Shown here: piece after piece, positions 42,927-52,619 of the stretch | Layout of the letters: every line of letters begins with the position of its first letter | Numbering within the stretch: the first letter of the stretch is position 1 | Assembly: GCA_035771165.1 (NCBI GenBank) | Contig: JAWNZC010000468.1 | Location: 1,013,501 to 1,077,500, forward strand | Source: Paragorgia papillata | Lineage: Eukaryota; Cnidaria; Anthozoa; Scleralcyonacea; Coralliidae | Direction: 5' to 3' | Length of the DNA stretch: 64,000 nt | Program-made: the position numbers and the translations under genes | The notes under the pieces: generated by a model | Database searches by the model: none | Told to the model about the DNA's origin: nothing | The model's input: only the letters and a program-made list of their open reading frames with translations

Positions 42927-43213
42927 GTTTTTTAACTAAATTTTGAAATAAGAGGGTAAATAACAATATGTTCTTTATTTAAATGTTTATTTGGATCGAT
43001 AATTTTTGTTTTTGTCGATTGTTTTTTTTTACTTTTTTTTTCTTTTCCCATTCTTGTCAGCCGCTTCTCCTTCAACTTGCAGTCAAAGAGTGAACGTCAT
43101 TTTTTTTTAAATTTATTATAATAGTTTTTAATATTTTAGTTTCGTCTTCTTCTTCATAGTCAAAGAGCGAACAACGTTGTTTTTTTTTGTTAATTTCTTT
43201 TATTTTTTTATTA

Positions 43214-44534
43214 TCAAATATTGTACAATAAACGAGCTGGCGACGAAACTCCGACTTTTATTTCATTACGAAATTCTCCAATAAAAAGCATTACTCCAAC
43301 ATTTGTATTAGCTGAAAATTCAATATGAGCATTAACTACACCACTGGGGCGATTAGGTAATACTTTTAGATGAGTATCGCTATTTGATGTTAGATCGAAT
43401 CCGAAAATTCCATAGCCGTGAATAAATTGATCGTAAGTTATAGGCATTTCTGAATATCTTTTATTAAGTACTTTACGTAATAATCTGTAGGCTTGTACTG
43501 AATTTTTTATAGTTTCCACATTAACATTATTTACTGAAATATTAACATTTGTAATATCTTCCATTTGAAATCTAAATGCGTTAGATGCAGGTGTACCGTT
43601 GAAATTAGCTTGACGAACATACATCATAAATAAACGTACTGGACAACTTCCATTAAATATATCGTTTACAATTAAGCTTCTTCTACCAGCTGGAATAGTC
43701 TCTGTTACTGTGCGTAATGTGGTAGAATAATATTTAGCTTCTTTTTTATTTGTTACAAACGATGTATTTAAAGCGTCTGTTAATTGATCTTTTGGTTTTA
43801 AAAACGGAATTGTCAACTTAAAATTTTCCAAACTAATTTTACCCGTATTTATTGGTAAATCAGCATGAGCATCTTCTTGTTTGCATACGACTCGGTGTTC
43901 AGCTCTTGATAATCTTATTTCAATTTTAAAAGCACTCGGAAGATATTGTTCACCACCATCACCACTAAAACAGGGCAAGTCAACAGTATCAATTATATGT
44001 GCTGTAGTATTATTAAAAAGAGTATGTCTGCCTAAATTTCCAACGTTGTTTCCCAAACATGGTTTCCATTTCACCTGCTGTATCGAGATAAGCACCATTT
44101 ATTTCTGGCGAATCTTTATGTTGCGATGGCGTTTCACGTATTATAAATTTAAGATACGATGCATAATAAGAAAAATTATCAGCGGGTGTAACTAAACAAT
44201 CATTCATCATTAATTCTTTCGTTTTCCATAATGTACGTAAAATAAGTGGTGGGGGAACAAGTCTTGCGTTTCCAGTTGATAATACATTCGCATCGTTAGT
44301 AATACTAACATCCGCTGACAATTCAGCATCGCTTGTTCTCATTAATCCTATACTATTTCCATTGTGAGTAAAACTATATACCGCTGAAAATCTATCTTTT
44401 GGATTCGAAAAAATTTCAATTAAACGTTTTTCCAAAAAAAGATCATTATATGGTGTTGATTTAAATAATTCTAGTGGTTTATTAAATAATGCATCATGTT
44501 GATCAACTTCTTGTTCTGAAGGATCTATTTCCAT
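43214..44534 (-). pseudogene. Double-jelly-roll major capsid protein, one frame change
   Basis: ATG 44534 (MEIDPSEQEVDQ) opens the N-terminal jelly roll with LVPPPLILRTLW and NGAYLDTAGEM. In the T5 tract near 44014-44018 the frame changes and the second jelly roll follows, with RLFMMYVRQANFNG, NAFRFQMED, a YGIFGFDLT segment and FRNEIKV. This order matches hexon-like capsid proteins of Polintons/adintoviruses, which form the icosahedral shell. Total length is about 435 codons. A single-base indel is the only lesion seen. Confidence 0.8.
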
Positions 44535-44578
44535 TGTTTGTTTTTTTGTTTTTTTAAAAAATAAAAAATTGTATTTTT

Positions 44579-44728
44579 TTAAACGTTAATTTTTAAAATT
44601 TTTCCTGTAGTGTTTAATAGCTGGGGAAGAAACATTCCAAGTGCCAAAGCTGCTCCAAAAGCACCTCCTTTTTGTACTTTTCGTTTTCTTATTCTTCTTC
44701 TTCTTCTTCTTTTTCCTCTTTTAGCCAT
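44579..44728 (-). CDS. pX-like precursor: Arg-rich head, QKGG site, hydrophobic tail, 49 aa
   Basis: A short ORF just upstream of the capsid gene. MAKRGKRRRRRRIRKRK is followed by VQKGGAF and then a hydrophobic stretch (GAALALGMFLPQLL). This is the layout of adenovirus pX/mu precursors: a DNA-condensing basic peptide, a protease site and a hydrophobic remainder. It is too short for usual ORF filters. Capsid-gene adjacency supports a virion role. Confidence 0.65.
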   Translation of the reverse strand: MAKRGKRRRRRRIRKRKVQKGGAFGAALALGMFLPQLLNTTGKILKINV

Positions 44729-44874
44729 TTTTTTTTTTTTTTTTTAGTTAATCAACAACAAGAAACCAAACAAGTAATTAATTTTTTTTTAAAAAACATT
44801 TATTTTTAAATGATTACAGAACATTATTATTTTTTAAAATAATATTATTTTTTAAAAAATAAAATACATTTTTT

Positions 44875-45150
44875 TTAGCGTGTTAAACGTAAGAGTGCAG
44901 GATCAATTAATGTTCTTTTTCTTTTTTTTGGTTTCATTAATTTTTTATCGTGATCTTCAGATATATTTTTTGGTAAACCCACTTGACCATCCAATAAAAT
45001 TTCTTCTTTAGTTAAACTACTTTTTGAAATTATAAAATGATCTGCTTGATAATTTCCACCATTTCTTGTACCATTCATTAATTCGACATAATCGTTGGCA
45101 GTTAATTTTCCAGTTAATTTTTTAGTTTTTTCACCCATTAATTCAGACAT
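44875..45150 (-). CDS. Unknown viral protein, 91 aa
   Basis: Intact ORF MSELMGEKTKKLTGKL with a basic C-terminus (KPKKRKRTLIDP) that looks like a nuclear localisation signal. It lies in the capsid block on the same strand, so it is probably a minor virion or assembly protein. No family recognised. Confidence 0.5.
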   Translation of the reverse strand: MSELMGEKTKKLTGKLTANDYVELMNGTRNGGNYQADHFIISKSSLTKEEILLDGQVGLPKNISEDHDKKLMKPKKRKRTLIDPALLRLTR

Positions 45151-45215
45151 TTTTTATTTATTTTTTTTTTTTAAATTCAGATGATCTCTTATCAATTCAA
45201 AAAACGTAAATGCAG

Positions 45216-45722
45216 TCAAATTTCTTCATCATATAAACTTAAATTAAATGTAATCTCTTCATCTTTAAGAATTTCACCATTTTCGTATGCTATAAAAAAC
45301 TGAATTTTTTCTTTAGCATCTTTTAAATTCGTTAATAAATAAAAAGGTAATTTTCTTTTATTATTATTATTTACACCATAAAAATCTTTTTCATTAATAA
45401 AAAATAATAAACGTTTTGCAAATAAAAAAAATTGATCAGAAGCGGAGGGGCTATTTGTACGTGTTAAATGAGAATCCTTATTATTTACAATTTTTAAATT
45501 TTTTGTTGTTTTTTCTTCTAAATTTTTTGTAAATCCTGAAAAATCAATTTTTCTTGAAAATAATAAACGAAAATTTCCTTTTATTTGTTTACATTCAATA
45601 AAATTTAAATTCCATAATACATTGTTATTGTTATACGTTTCTGGTTTTAAATCAGATTGTGTAATTTCATATTTTTCAATATGTAGACGTCCTCCTTTCT
45701 CTTTTAATTGTACCTTAAGCAT
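45216..45722 (-). CDS. Unknown viral protein next to the penton gene, 168 aa
   Basis: The ORF starts MLKVQLKEKGG with its ATG at 45720-45722, directly at the edge of the retrotransposon. The protein is beta-rich in the first part, with KRLLFFINEKDFYG later. Before the insertion, its ATG overlapped the end of the penton-like gene (flanks join as a TAATG), so the two were adjacent. The retrotransposon has now displaced its promoter by 5 kb. Confidence 0.6.
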   Translation of the reverse strand: MLKVQLKEKGGRLHIEKYEITQSDLKPETYNNNNVLWNLNFIECKQIKGNFRLLFSRKIDFSGFTKNLEEKTTKNLKIVNNKDSHLTRTNSPSASDQFFLFAKRLLFFINEKDFYGVNNNNKRKLPFYLLTNLKDAKEKIQFFIAYENGEILKDEEITFNLSLYDEEI

Positions 45723-45872
45723 TGGAGTTTCTCGCTGTCTGAGTTTACGAAATAAGCGAGAAACGTGTTTCTCACACTGGGGGGCCTAGGGAGGGGTGGC
45801 AATATTAGGTCACGTGCTACTAAGGTAGCATCTTTTTGTTTTTGCCACCATTGAGTGAGCAGTGTTTTTTTT
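45723..45872 (+). repeat. Left split direct repeat (A1)
   Basis: Begins tggagtttctcgctgtctga and ends at attgagtgagcagtgtt. Identical or nearly so to 50468-50612. It contains a small palindrome (cgagaaacgtgtttctc) that could be a recombination site. Confidence 0.9.
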
Positions 45873-45939
45873 CGCAGTGCCTTTTATCAAGTGTTCATTG
45901 AAGTTCTAAGTTTTTGCGCAGAAATCTTTTTGCGTAGAA

Positions 45940-46728
45940 ATGAGTAAAAGCCTTAAGGCTTCCGCGATCCGGCGCCTAGAAGCGCATAACGCAAGTCCAG
46001 AGACAGCGGAGAGTTCGAGTCGTCGCGAGAGTCGAGCGACGGGCCATAGCCACGGATCTAATAATTCTCCGTCAGACAGAGGTGGATCCACGACTTCCAG
46101 GACCAGCCATAGAAGGCGAGCAGACGATGGAGGCGATGAACCTCCCGCTTGGGCAAAGGAACTACTGGCGTCAAACAAGGCAACCGAACGCCGTCTGAAG
46201 ACGCTGGAAAGCGAAGTAAAGGCCTCGGGCAAGCGGACGGGGAGAAAGCGCGAGCACTCGCCAGCGCCAGAGTTCAAATACAAGAGAAATAAAACCCAAT
46301 ACGAGTTCAACAGCAAGGTCATGGGGACCATTGAAGCGGCATTGGAGGCCTCGGACGAAGACGAACGCGAGACGGCGTTGAGGGAAGGTAAGAACCTTAT
46401 CCTCGAGAGGAACAAACACATAAAACTGGCTGAGAAATTCGGGTGGGAAACGGTCGAGTGCTATGTGGACGAGCCCCTAGCTAGTGACTCGGACGACGAA
46501 AAGCGCATAAGGCGCGCCGTGAAGGAAGGAAAAGCAATGAAGGAAGAGAAGAGAAAGGCAGCAAGGCAGATAAAACCCCCGGCGACGCGGTTTTTTCCCA
46601 AACGAAAGGAATCACGTCGCGACCAGCAATCGTGTCGTTTTGAAAAGATCAAATATCACAGCTGGCCCTTCAAGAGATTCAAATTGCTTTCGTTGTGGCC
46701 GACTGGGCCACCATGCCAGATTCTGTAA
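45940..46728 (+). CDS. Gag-like protein of the retrotransposon
   Basis: A serine/arginine-rich N-terminus (MSKSLKASAIRRLEAH) leads into a helical basic body. A CCHC zinc knuckle (CFRCGRLGHHARFC, 46685-46726) lies in the +1 frame relative to the main ORF, at its 3' end. Either ribosomal frameshifting reaches the knuckle or one indel split it. The Pol frame overlaps by 34 bases in the third frame. Gag would package element RNA. Confidence 0.7.
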   Translation: MSKSLKASAIRRLEAHNASPETAESSSRRESRATGHSHGSNNSPSDRGGSTTSRTSHRRRADDGGDEPPAWAKELLASNKATERRLKTLESEVKASGKRTGRKREHSPAPEFKYKRNKTQYEFNSKVMGTIEAALEASDEDERETALREGKNLILERNKHIKLAEKFGWETVECYVDEPLASDSDDEKRIRRAVKEGKAMKEEKRKAARQIKPPATRFFPKRKESRRDQQSCRFEKIKYHSWPFKRFKLLSLWPTGPPCQIL

Positions 46729-48824
46729 GAGCTCAGTCGGAAACCAAGGGCAAGCTAAACCCAACTCATTGTGACTTCGCATGCAATAATACTCTTACAT
46801 TTGAGAACCATATTGACCAGCTACAGTTAGATTGCGTAAATAAAGGTTTTGACAATGTTTATTCGGTCACTAACGTTAAGGGTCGACTAAGAGCGAATGT
46901 TGTTTTTTGGGAGGAAATTGGCGCCTCCAATTGGGTTTTGAAAATTATTCGCAATGGATATGCACTGCCGTTCGTCGAGGAACCACGCAGCGCCAAATCT
47001 AACAATCACAACTCTGCAATGCGCAATAATGTTTTCGTGAACAACGAGATTGCGCGCTTATTAGATGCAGGCTGCAGTAAGGAAACCTCGAGTGACAATG
47101 CCTGTATTATATCACCGCTTGGCGTCGTGTCAAATGCTGAGAAGAACCGCCTTATTCTAGACTTACGGTTAGTGAACAGTCTCTTAAAGTCTTATCGCTT
47201 TAAATACGAAGACTTAAGAACATTTCGCGATATTTTTCGTCAAGGCGACTGGTTTTTTAAGTTCGACTATAAGTCGGGTTACCATCATGTTGACATAATT
47301 CCGGAACACCAACAATACTTGGCATTCGCTTGGCGCGACGGAAATGTCACTCGATATTATGTTTTTACCGTACTTCCTTTTGGCTTGGCGACGGCGCCCT
47401 ACGTTTTTCCAAAAATACAAAAGGCCTTAGTAAAGCATTGGCGCGCACAAGGTATCCATATTTTTACGTATTTAGACGACGGCATTGGAGGTGGTTCTTC
47501 GCAAGAACTATCGTCACGAATATCAGCGCAAGTCAGAACCGATGTAGAGCGGAGTGGTTTTTTGTGGCACCCCGAGAAATCGGTATGGGAACCATCTCAG
47601 CAAGGGGAGGTCCTTGGGTTTCTAGTTGATTTAAAAGACGGTCGTTTTAGAGTGCCAGAGCGCCGAATCCAAGGCTTACAGAAAAAGCTTAATAAGGTAG
47701 CACAGTCCTTTCAACCTACTGCCCGGGAGATTGCCCAAGTAACAGGGACAATAGTATCCATGAGTTTAGCCTTAGGACCAGTGGCTCGTCTGTGGACAAG
47801 GGCATTGTACAGAATCATCATGCAGGCCAGCACATGGGGGGAGCGTAGAAACCTTGATGATGAAGCCCTTCCGGAGCTAGAATTTTGGAGGAATAGCTTT
47901 GAAGTTTGCCACGGTCAGGCAATATGGTTGGTTAACCCCAAGCCCGAGACCCTTTCTTACTCCGATGCGAGTGACACAGGATGGGGGGGGGGCTATAGTG
48001 TTGAACTTGGGGGAAGTATTGCAAAGGGAAGTTGGTCCCCAGAGGAGGGGCTTAAGAGCTCAACATGGCGGGAATTACGAGCAACTCATTTGGTGTTGTT
48101 ATCACTGCTACCACATCTCGAAGGAAAGGAGGTTCGCCATCGGACGGACAATAAGAATGTGGAATCTATATTGAAAGTGGGTAGCCGGACTAGAGAGCTG
48201 CACAAGGAAGCAGTGGAAATATACCAGTTATGTCACCAGTTTGGTGTGCGTCTTCAGGCAGAGTGGATTCCAAGGGAATTCAATGACGAAGCTGACCAAT
48301 TATCGCGCCAAGCTGACAGTGACGACTATATGTTGAACCCCTCTTATTTTGCGGCAATAGACATCCTTTGGGGCCCACACACAGTGGACAGGTTCTCCTC
48401 ATTTCGCACACGACAGGTCCCGAGATTTTGCAGCCGATGGCTGAATCCTTTGACAGAACAGGTAGATGCCTTTACTGTAGACTGGTCGGACGAGAACAAC
48501 TGGATTTTTCCACCACCATACCTGATCCCAAGAGTTGTTCAACACATGGAGAGTGGTGCTGAGGACGGAACATTGATCGTTCCTCTGTGGACTTCTGCCC
48601 CCTGGTGGCCAATTCTCACTATCGACGGCCGGCACCCACAACCATGGATTGAGGAATGGATGGATCTTCCCCTGAGCGACGAGACATTCATTCCTGCCGT
48701 TGCTGACACTTGTATGTTTGGCTCAGGAACACCTTCGCACCGAGTATTAGCATTGAAGATTCGATTTGACCAAAGGAGTCTGCTACGGAGGTCAACGGAA
48801 ACCCAGCCTTTTATAGGCCAGTGA
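46695..48824 (+). CDS. Reverse transcriptase-RNase H polyprotein, 709 aa
   Basis: The RT palm shows LILDLRLVN, FKFDYKSGYHH, VLPFGLATAPYVF and the active-site YLDD (in FTYLDDGIGGG). RNase H follows with YSDASDTGWGG, the WRELRA segment, RTDNKNVES and EADQLSR. Motif style and order match DIRS/Ngaro elements; no aspartic protease or DDE integrase is present, as expected. The C-terminal 170 residues carry a Trp-rich conserved tail. The ORF is intact. Confidence 0.9.
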   Translation: MADWATMPDSVRAQSETKGKLNPTHCDFACNNTLTFENHIDQLQLDCVNKGFDNVYSVTNVKGRLRANVVFWEEIGASNWVLKIIRNGYALPFVEEPRSAKSNNHNSAMRNNVFVNNEIARLLDAGCSKETSSDNACIISPLGVVSNAEKNRLILDLRLVNSLLKSYRFKYEDLRTFRDIFRQGDWFFKFDYKSGYHHVDIIPEHQQYLAFAWRDGNVTRYYVFTVLPFGLATAPYVFPKIQKALVKHWRAQGIHIFTYLDDGIGGGSSQELSSRISAQVRTDVERSGFLWHPEKSVWEPSQQGEVLGFLVDLKDGRFRVPERRIQGLQKKLNKVAQSFQPTAREIAQVTGTIVSMSLALGPVARLWTRALYRIIMQASTWGERRNLDDEALPELEFWRNSFEVCHGQAIWLVNPKPETLSYSDASDTGWGGGYSVELGGSIAKGSWSPEEGLKSSTWRELRATHLVLLSLLPHLEGKEVRHRTDNKNVESILKVGSRTRELHKEAVEIYQLCHQFGVRLQAEWIPREFNDEADQLSRQADSDDYMLNPSYFAAIDILWGPHTVDRFSSFRTRQVPRFCSRWLNPLTEQVDAFTVDWSDENNWIFPPPYLIPRVVQHMESGAEDGTLIVPLWTSAPWWPILTIDGRHPQPWIEEWMDLPLSDETFIPAVADTCMFGSGTPSHRVLALKIRFDQRSLLRRSTETQPFIGQ

Positions 48825-49260
48825 AGATAACCTGTGAGAGGCAAGGTAGAAGTAACCTGCACAATGCATGACAGCACCTGTTGTATAGAGGCAATGCAAG
48901 TATGCTACAACTGGTGGGAGCAGACCATTGAGACAAATATAACCTGTGAGAGGTGGCCTTCGAGAGGCAATGGAAAGATATAGCCTGTGAGAGGCAGCCT
49001 GTGAGAGGTAGTGTAAAATATAGCCTGTGAGAGGCAATGCAAATGAAAACCTGCGAGAGGCAGTCCAAAGAGAACTTGTGAGAGACAATGTTCAGAAAAC
49101 CTGCGAGAGGTAGTCCAAAGAGAACCTATAAGAGACAATGCAAATAAAACCTGTGAGAGGCAGTCCAGAGAGAACTTGTGAGAGACAATACAAAGAAAAC
49201 CTGTGAGAGGCAGTCCATAGAGAACTTGGAAGAGGCAGAGGAAACAATGAGTAGAGGGTA
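48825..49260. repeat. Degenerate ~30-bp tandem repeat (cctgtgagaggcagtccaaa)
   Basis: About twelve variants of aacctgtgagaggcagtcca and agagaacttgtgagagacaa occupy the gap between Pol and recombinase. No coding function on the plus strand is evident. Confidence 0.85.
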
Positions 49261-49350
49261 TATGAGAGGTTATGAAGGTCCCAAGTGAGGCAACAGGAGA
49301 GGACGAGACATTCCTTGGGATATTGAACACATTGCAAGTACACCATCATA

Positions 49351-50397
49351 TTGAATTTTGTAATTATAATTCTGCCTGTTGTAGAACAAGGGAGGAAGAG
49401 GAAAGAACCAGCTGAAAAAGGTAAAACCTGGAATGGTATACAGCTCAATGACCCGGAGCTGCGTTCTTTGGCAAAGGAGATTCCAGAAATTCTCCTTCGT
49501 GATCGGGCACCTCGAACAGTGCGCAAGTATCAGAATTCTTTCCAACATTGGCAGACTTGGGCTGGAAGCAAGGGTCTTCATTCTTTACCGGCTACAGGAC
49601 AAGAGGTAGCCCTATATATTGCATTCCTCCTACGGTCGGCAAAGACTATGTCCACTATCCACTCAGCGATATATGGGATTGCATGGGCACACAAAAAAGC
49701 AGGCAAAAAGTCGCCGACCGATCATACATTGGTCCAGCAGATGGTAGAGGCCAGTAGGCGAATCGTTGGGCAGAAACCAGTGAATCGTAAGCAACCTCTG
49801 GAGATAACACATGTGAGAGCTGTTATAGCTAAATTTGGAGAAGGTAATCTATTACAACTGCAGATAACCACCATGATCACCCTAGGATTCAGCGCATTTT
49901 TGCGATGGGATGACTTGAGTAAGTTGGAGAGGCAGGACATTTACTTTGAAGAAGATCACATGAAAATTTTCTTGGTGAAACGGAAGAATGACCAGTACAG
50001 AGAAGGGTCCTGGATACTGGTTGCCCGTTCAAGCAGACTGACATGTCCAGTGAAGTTGGTGGAGAAATTTATCAGGATGGGGAAGCATCGCCAACAGGAG
50101 AAACTGTTCAGGAAAATCTCCCACACTACCAGTGGAATGTATCTACGCAAGCAACCTCTGAGCTACTCCAGAGCAAGGGAACTTTTTAAGATGCAATTAG
50201 AAAGCATTGGCTTGGATTCCACTGTGTATGGTTTGCACAGTCTCCGATCCGGTGGCACATCTGCAGCTGCGGCCTGGGGTATCCCAGATAGACTAATCCA
50301 GAGACATGGAGGATGGAGATCTGAGAAATCTATGAACATGTATATTAAGGAGTCTCAGAAGACACTGTTGAGAGTGTCTCAAAGTTTAGGTTTATGA
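49351..50397 (+). CDS. Tyrosine recombinase of the retrotransposon, 348 aa
   Basis: The C-terminal catalytic domain has the conserved arginine in FLRWDDL, HSLRSGGT (H-x-x-R), RHGGW and the nucleophile tyrosine in MNMYIKES. The N-terminal part (RTVRKYQNSFQHWQTW) fits the SAM-like core-binding domain. It would integrate the circular DNA copy at short matching sequences. Start: the frame opens at 49351; MSTIHSAIYG is too internal to be the real start. Confidence 0.88.
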   Translation: MNFVIIILPVVEQGRKRKEPAEKGKTWNGIQLNDPELRSLAKEIPEILLRDRAPRTVRKYQNSFQHWQTWAGSKGLHSLPATGQEVALYIAFLLRSAKTMSTIHSAIYGIAWAHKKAGKKSPTDHTLVQQMVEASRRIVGQKPVNRKQPLEITHVRAVIAKFGEGNLLQLQITTMITLGFSAFLRWDDLSKLERQDIYFEEDHMKIFLVKRKNDQYREGSWILVARSSRLTCPVKLVEKFIRMGKHRQQEKLFRKISHTTSGMYLRKQPLSYSRARELFKMQLESIGLDSTVYGLHSLRSGGTSAAAAWGIPDRLIQRHGGWRSEKSMNMYIKESQKTLLRVSQSLGL

Positions 50398-50429
50398 ACA
50401 GAACTGCTAACCACTATTCTTTGTCACTT

Positions 50430-50612
50430 TACGGTGGCAGAGCAATTATGGCAACCCGGTGTGAGAATTGGAGTTTCTCGCTGTCTGAGTTTACGAAATA
50501 AGCGAGAAACGTGTTTCTCACACTGGGGGGCCTAGGGAGGGGTGGCAATATTAGGTCACGTGCTACTAAGGTAGCATCTTTTTGTTTTTGCCACCATTGA
50601 GTGAGCAGTGTT
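50430..50612 (+). repeat. Right split direct repeats B1 and A2
   Basis: tacggtggcagagcaattat...ggtgtgagaat (B1) is joined directly to a second copy of A (tggagtttctcgctg...). The B-A junction is what a circularised copy would contain. Confidence 0.88.
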
Positions 50613-50715
50613 CCCACCCACCCTCCCAGTTGACAAACAAGTGGGTTATTTTGTTATGTATTATAGTTTAATTTAAGGTTGATGATGTAATATATTTGAG
50701 TATATTTAATAAAGG

Positions 50716-50762
50716 CACTGCCGCGGTGGCAGAGCAATTATGGCAACCCGGTGTGAGAATTA
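50716..50762 (+). repeat. Right split direct repeat B2
   Basis: ccgcggtggcagagcaatta...ggtgtgagaat repeats B1 and ends the element; viral sequence (tatgaatgaatt) follows. Confidence 0.85.
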
Positions 50763-50764
50763 TG

Positions 50765-51693
50765 AATGAATTAACCCCTCAATACTGACAGTTCCTGAAT
50801 CAAATGGAATTTTTTTTCCCACGCTGTCCTTTAATATTATATGTAATGAATTTATTTTCATTTTTTTTAATTTTCTTTTAACCGTGGGTGGCAAATAAGT
50901 GATTAATTCTCCATTTCCCTTTCCTTGCTCACTCCAAGAATGGGAATTGTAGTTAATAATTCGGATGACGTATCTCCAATAAAACTTCTTTCTAATTCTT
51001 CACAATAAACAAATATTTTATCCAATCCATCGGAAATATCGGGTAAATAATCCGCAATAACAGTATGTCGCGTACTATCAAGTTTCTTTTGATCTGTATT
51101 TTGATTAAAATTAATCGTTGTATCCGAAAAACCTAATATAAACGCTAAATTTTTAGAAAATTTCAAATTGATATCTATAAAAAAAATTTTTTTTGATTTT
51201 CTTTATTTATTGACGCTTTTGATAAATGAAAAATTTCAATTTCTGTACCATCATCACTTTCTATTGCATTATCATATATCTGTTTTAACCAATATTCAAT
51301 GTATATATTTGCTGTTATTTTTATTTTACCATTATTATCGATTAAAAAAAAAATATCGTATTCATTTATACAATTATTTATATAATTTATTAATTTTTCT
51401 AAACTATAAAATCCTTGTTCAATGATATTTTTATCCAATAATAATTGTAAAGAACAATCTTTATAATACCCCATTGGTTCAATCCGCCTAAAATTTCGGT
51501 ATTTTATATCAAACGCAAACCAACATTCATCATCGGCTATGTTTTTTGTTGTCGAAGGGTAAGAAATGGATGTAACTTCAAAAAATACTTCTTGATTTAG
51601 CGCGTCGATAGGTTTAAATAATTTCATCTCAAAGTCATTTGTGTAATTAGTTCTTCCTTCTTTCACAGTATTACTTAAAATTTGTAAATTCAT
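50765..51693 (-). pseudogene. Penton-like minor capsid protein, frame-disrupted
   Basis: ATG 51693 opens MNLQILSNTVKEGR, with the FEMKLFKPIDAL and SISYPSTTKNI features of the single-jelly-roll penton proteins of Polintons. After frame changes near 51170 the second part has LGFSDTT, KIFVYCEELE, IGDTSSELLTTIPI, matching the conserved YVYC...VGD...LL..VP motif. A third remnant (IPFDSGTVS) reaches the retrotransposon edge after another shift in a run of 8 T near 50811-50818. It would form capsid vertices. The retrotransposon lies immediately downstream. Confidence 0.75.
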
Positions 51694-52586
51694 ATTTTTT
51701 GTAATTCTTCCAAATAAAATATTCCAGTTATTTTTTCGTTATTAAAATCTTTTAATTCGTACGTAATTGGATCGGTAACAAACACTTTATTTATTTTAAA
51801 TTTTTCATCAGTCCAACCACGTAAACTACTTTTTTCAAAAATATTATTTTTTGCGGCAACAATTCGTACAACAGTTCCTTCTTTTAAGATGTTCTTTGTG
51901 AAAGTGATAGGTGAAATCATTTTACGCAGCATTATATATATATATATATATTTTTTTTGTTTCCACGATATACGTCATACGGTGTAGACCCTCCCAAACT
52001 TGAATGGGGTGATTTGTTGTATCTTTCAACGATTACGTGTAAATAACTGTGATAATCAAATTCTCCAGTTAACGTTAAAAACACGTCTTACCATTTTTTT
52101 TAAGGTTTGAATTACTCTCTCAACATGCGATGCTTTAATTTCACGGTTGTAAGTGTGAAAAACAGAAAATCCATATTTTTTACTCAATTCTTTACGAATT
52201 AATTGAAATTCTGTCCCCTCATCGCATTGTATTTTTGTAGGTGAATCTTCTTTTTTCAAAATATTTTCAAATTTATTCGCTGTATTTTTTGCAGTTTTTT
52301 TCTTTAAAAGTTCAACCCACACATATCTTGAATAAACATCAATACAAACCAACCAATAACGATATTGTTTATTATACCTTGATAAATCTTTATTCTCTGC
52401 TAAATCAATACACCATTGTTCATTTTTTTCACTTACATTATTAATATTTAATCGTTTATATTTTTTTTTAATACTTCTATGTTGTTTATATTTCTCTAAA
52501 TGTTCTTTTTCTAATGTTTCTCCTTTCAATAATCTTGCAGCTTTTCTTATGAAATCTTCTGAAAATTGTCTCCTTTTTTTTCTCAT
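51690..52586 (-). pseudogene. Retrovirus-like integrase (Polinton type), frame-disrupted
   Basis: The core ORF (52586-52056) holds D61 in WCIDLAEN, D122 in CDEGTEF and E156 in ASHVERVIQ, the DDE triad of rve integrases. The frame changes near 52056, continues with ERYNKSPHSSLGG, and breaks again at an AT microsatellite (about 51935-51950). It ends with an SH3/chromo-like C-terminal domain (51932-51690; YELKDFNNEKITGIFYLEEL). This enzyme would insert the viral genome into host DNA. Its 3' end overlaps the penton start by 4 bases. Confidence 0.82.
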
Positions 52587-52619
52587 TTTTTTGTTTTTTT
52601 CTACAACAAAAAAAATAAA

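Larger units (their letters stand above)
45723..50762 (+). mobile_element. Ngaro/DIRS-type tyrosine-recombinase retrotransposon, apparently complete
   Basis: It encodes Gag-like, RT-RNase H and tyrosine recombinase proteins. Its ends are split direct repeats: repeat A at 45723-45872 and 50466-50612, repeat B at 50430-50466 and 50716-50762. This A ... B-A-B order is the hallmark of Ngaro/PAT-type elements, which integrate through a circle by recombinase and make no target duplication; none is seen here. Base composition is balanced, unlike the viral DNA around it. Pol and recombinase frames are open, so the insertion is relatively young. Confidence 0.9.

Noticed and set aside
42535..42946. Plus-strand serine- or leucine-rich open frames
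   Set aside because: They are the reverse complement of the Glu-rich coding tract of the minus-strand gene at 42315-42926.
48539..49526. Minus-strand open frames rich in Leu/Ser/Gly over the retrotransposon gap
   Set aside because: They are produced by the 30-bp tandem repeat and by the antisense of Pol and recombinase.
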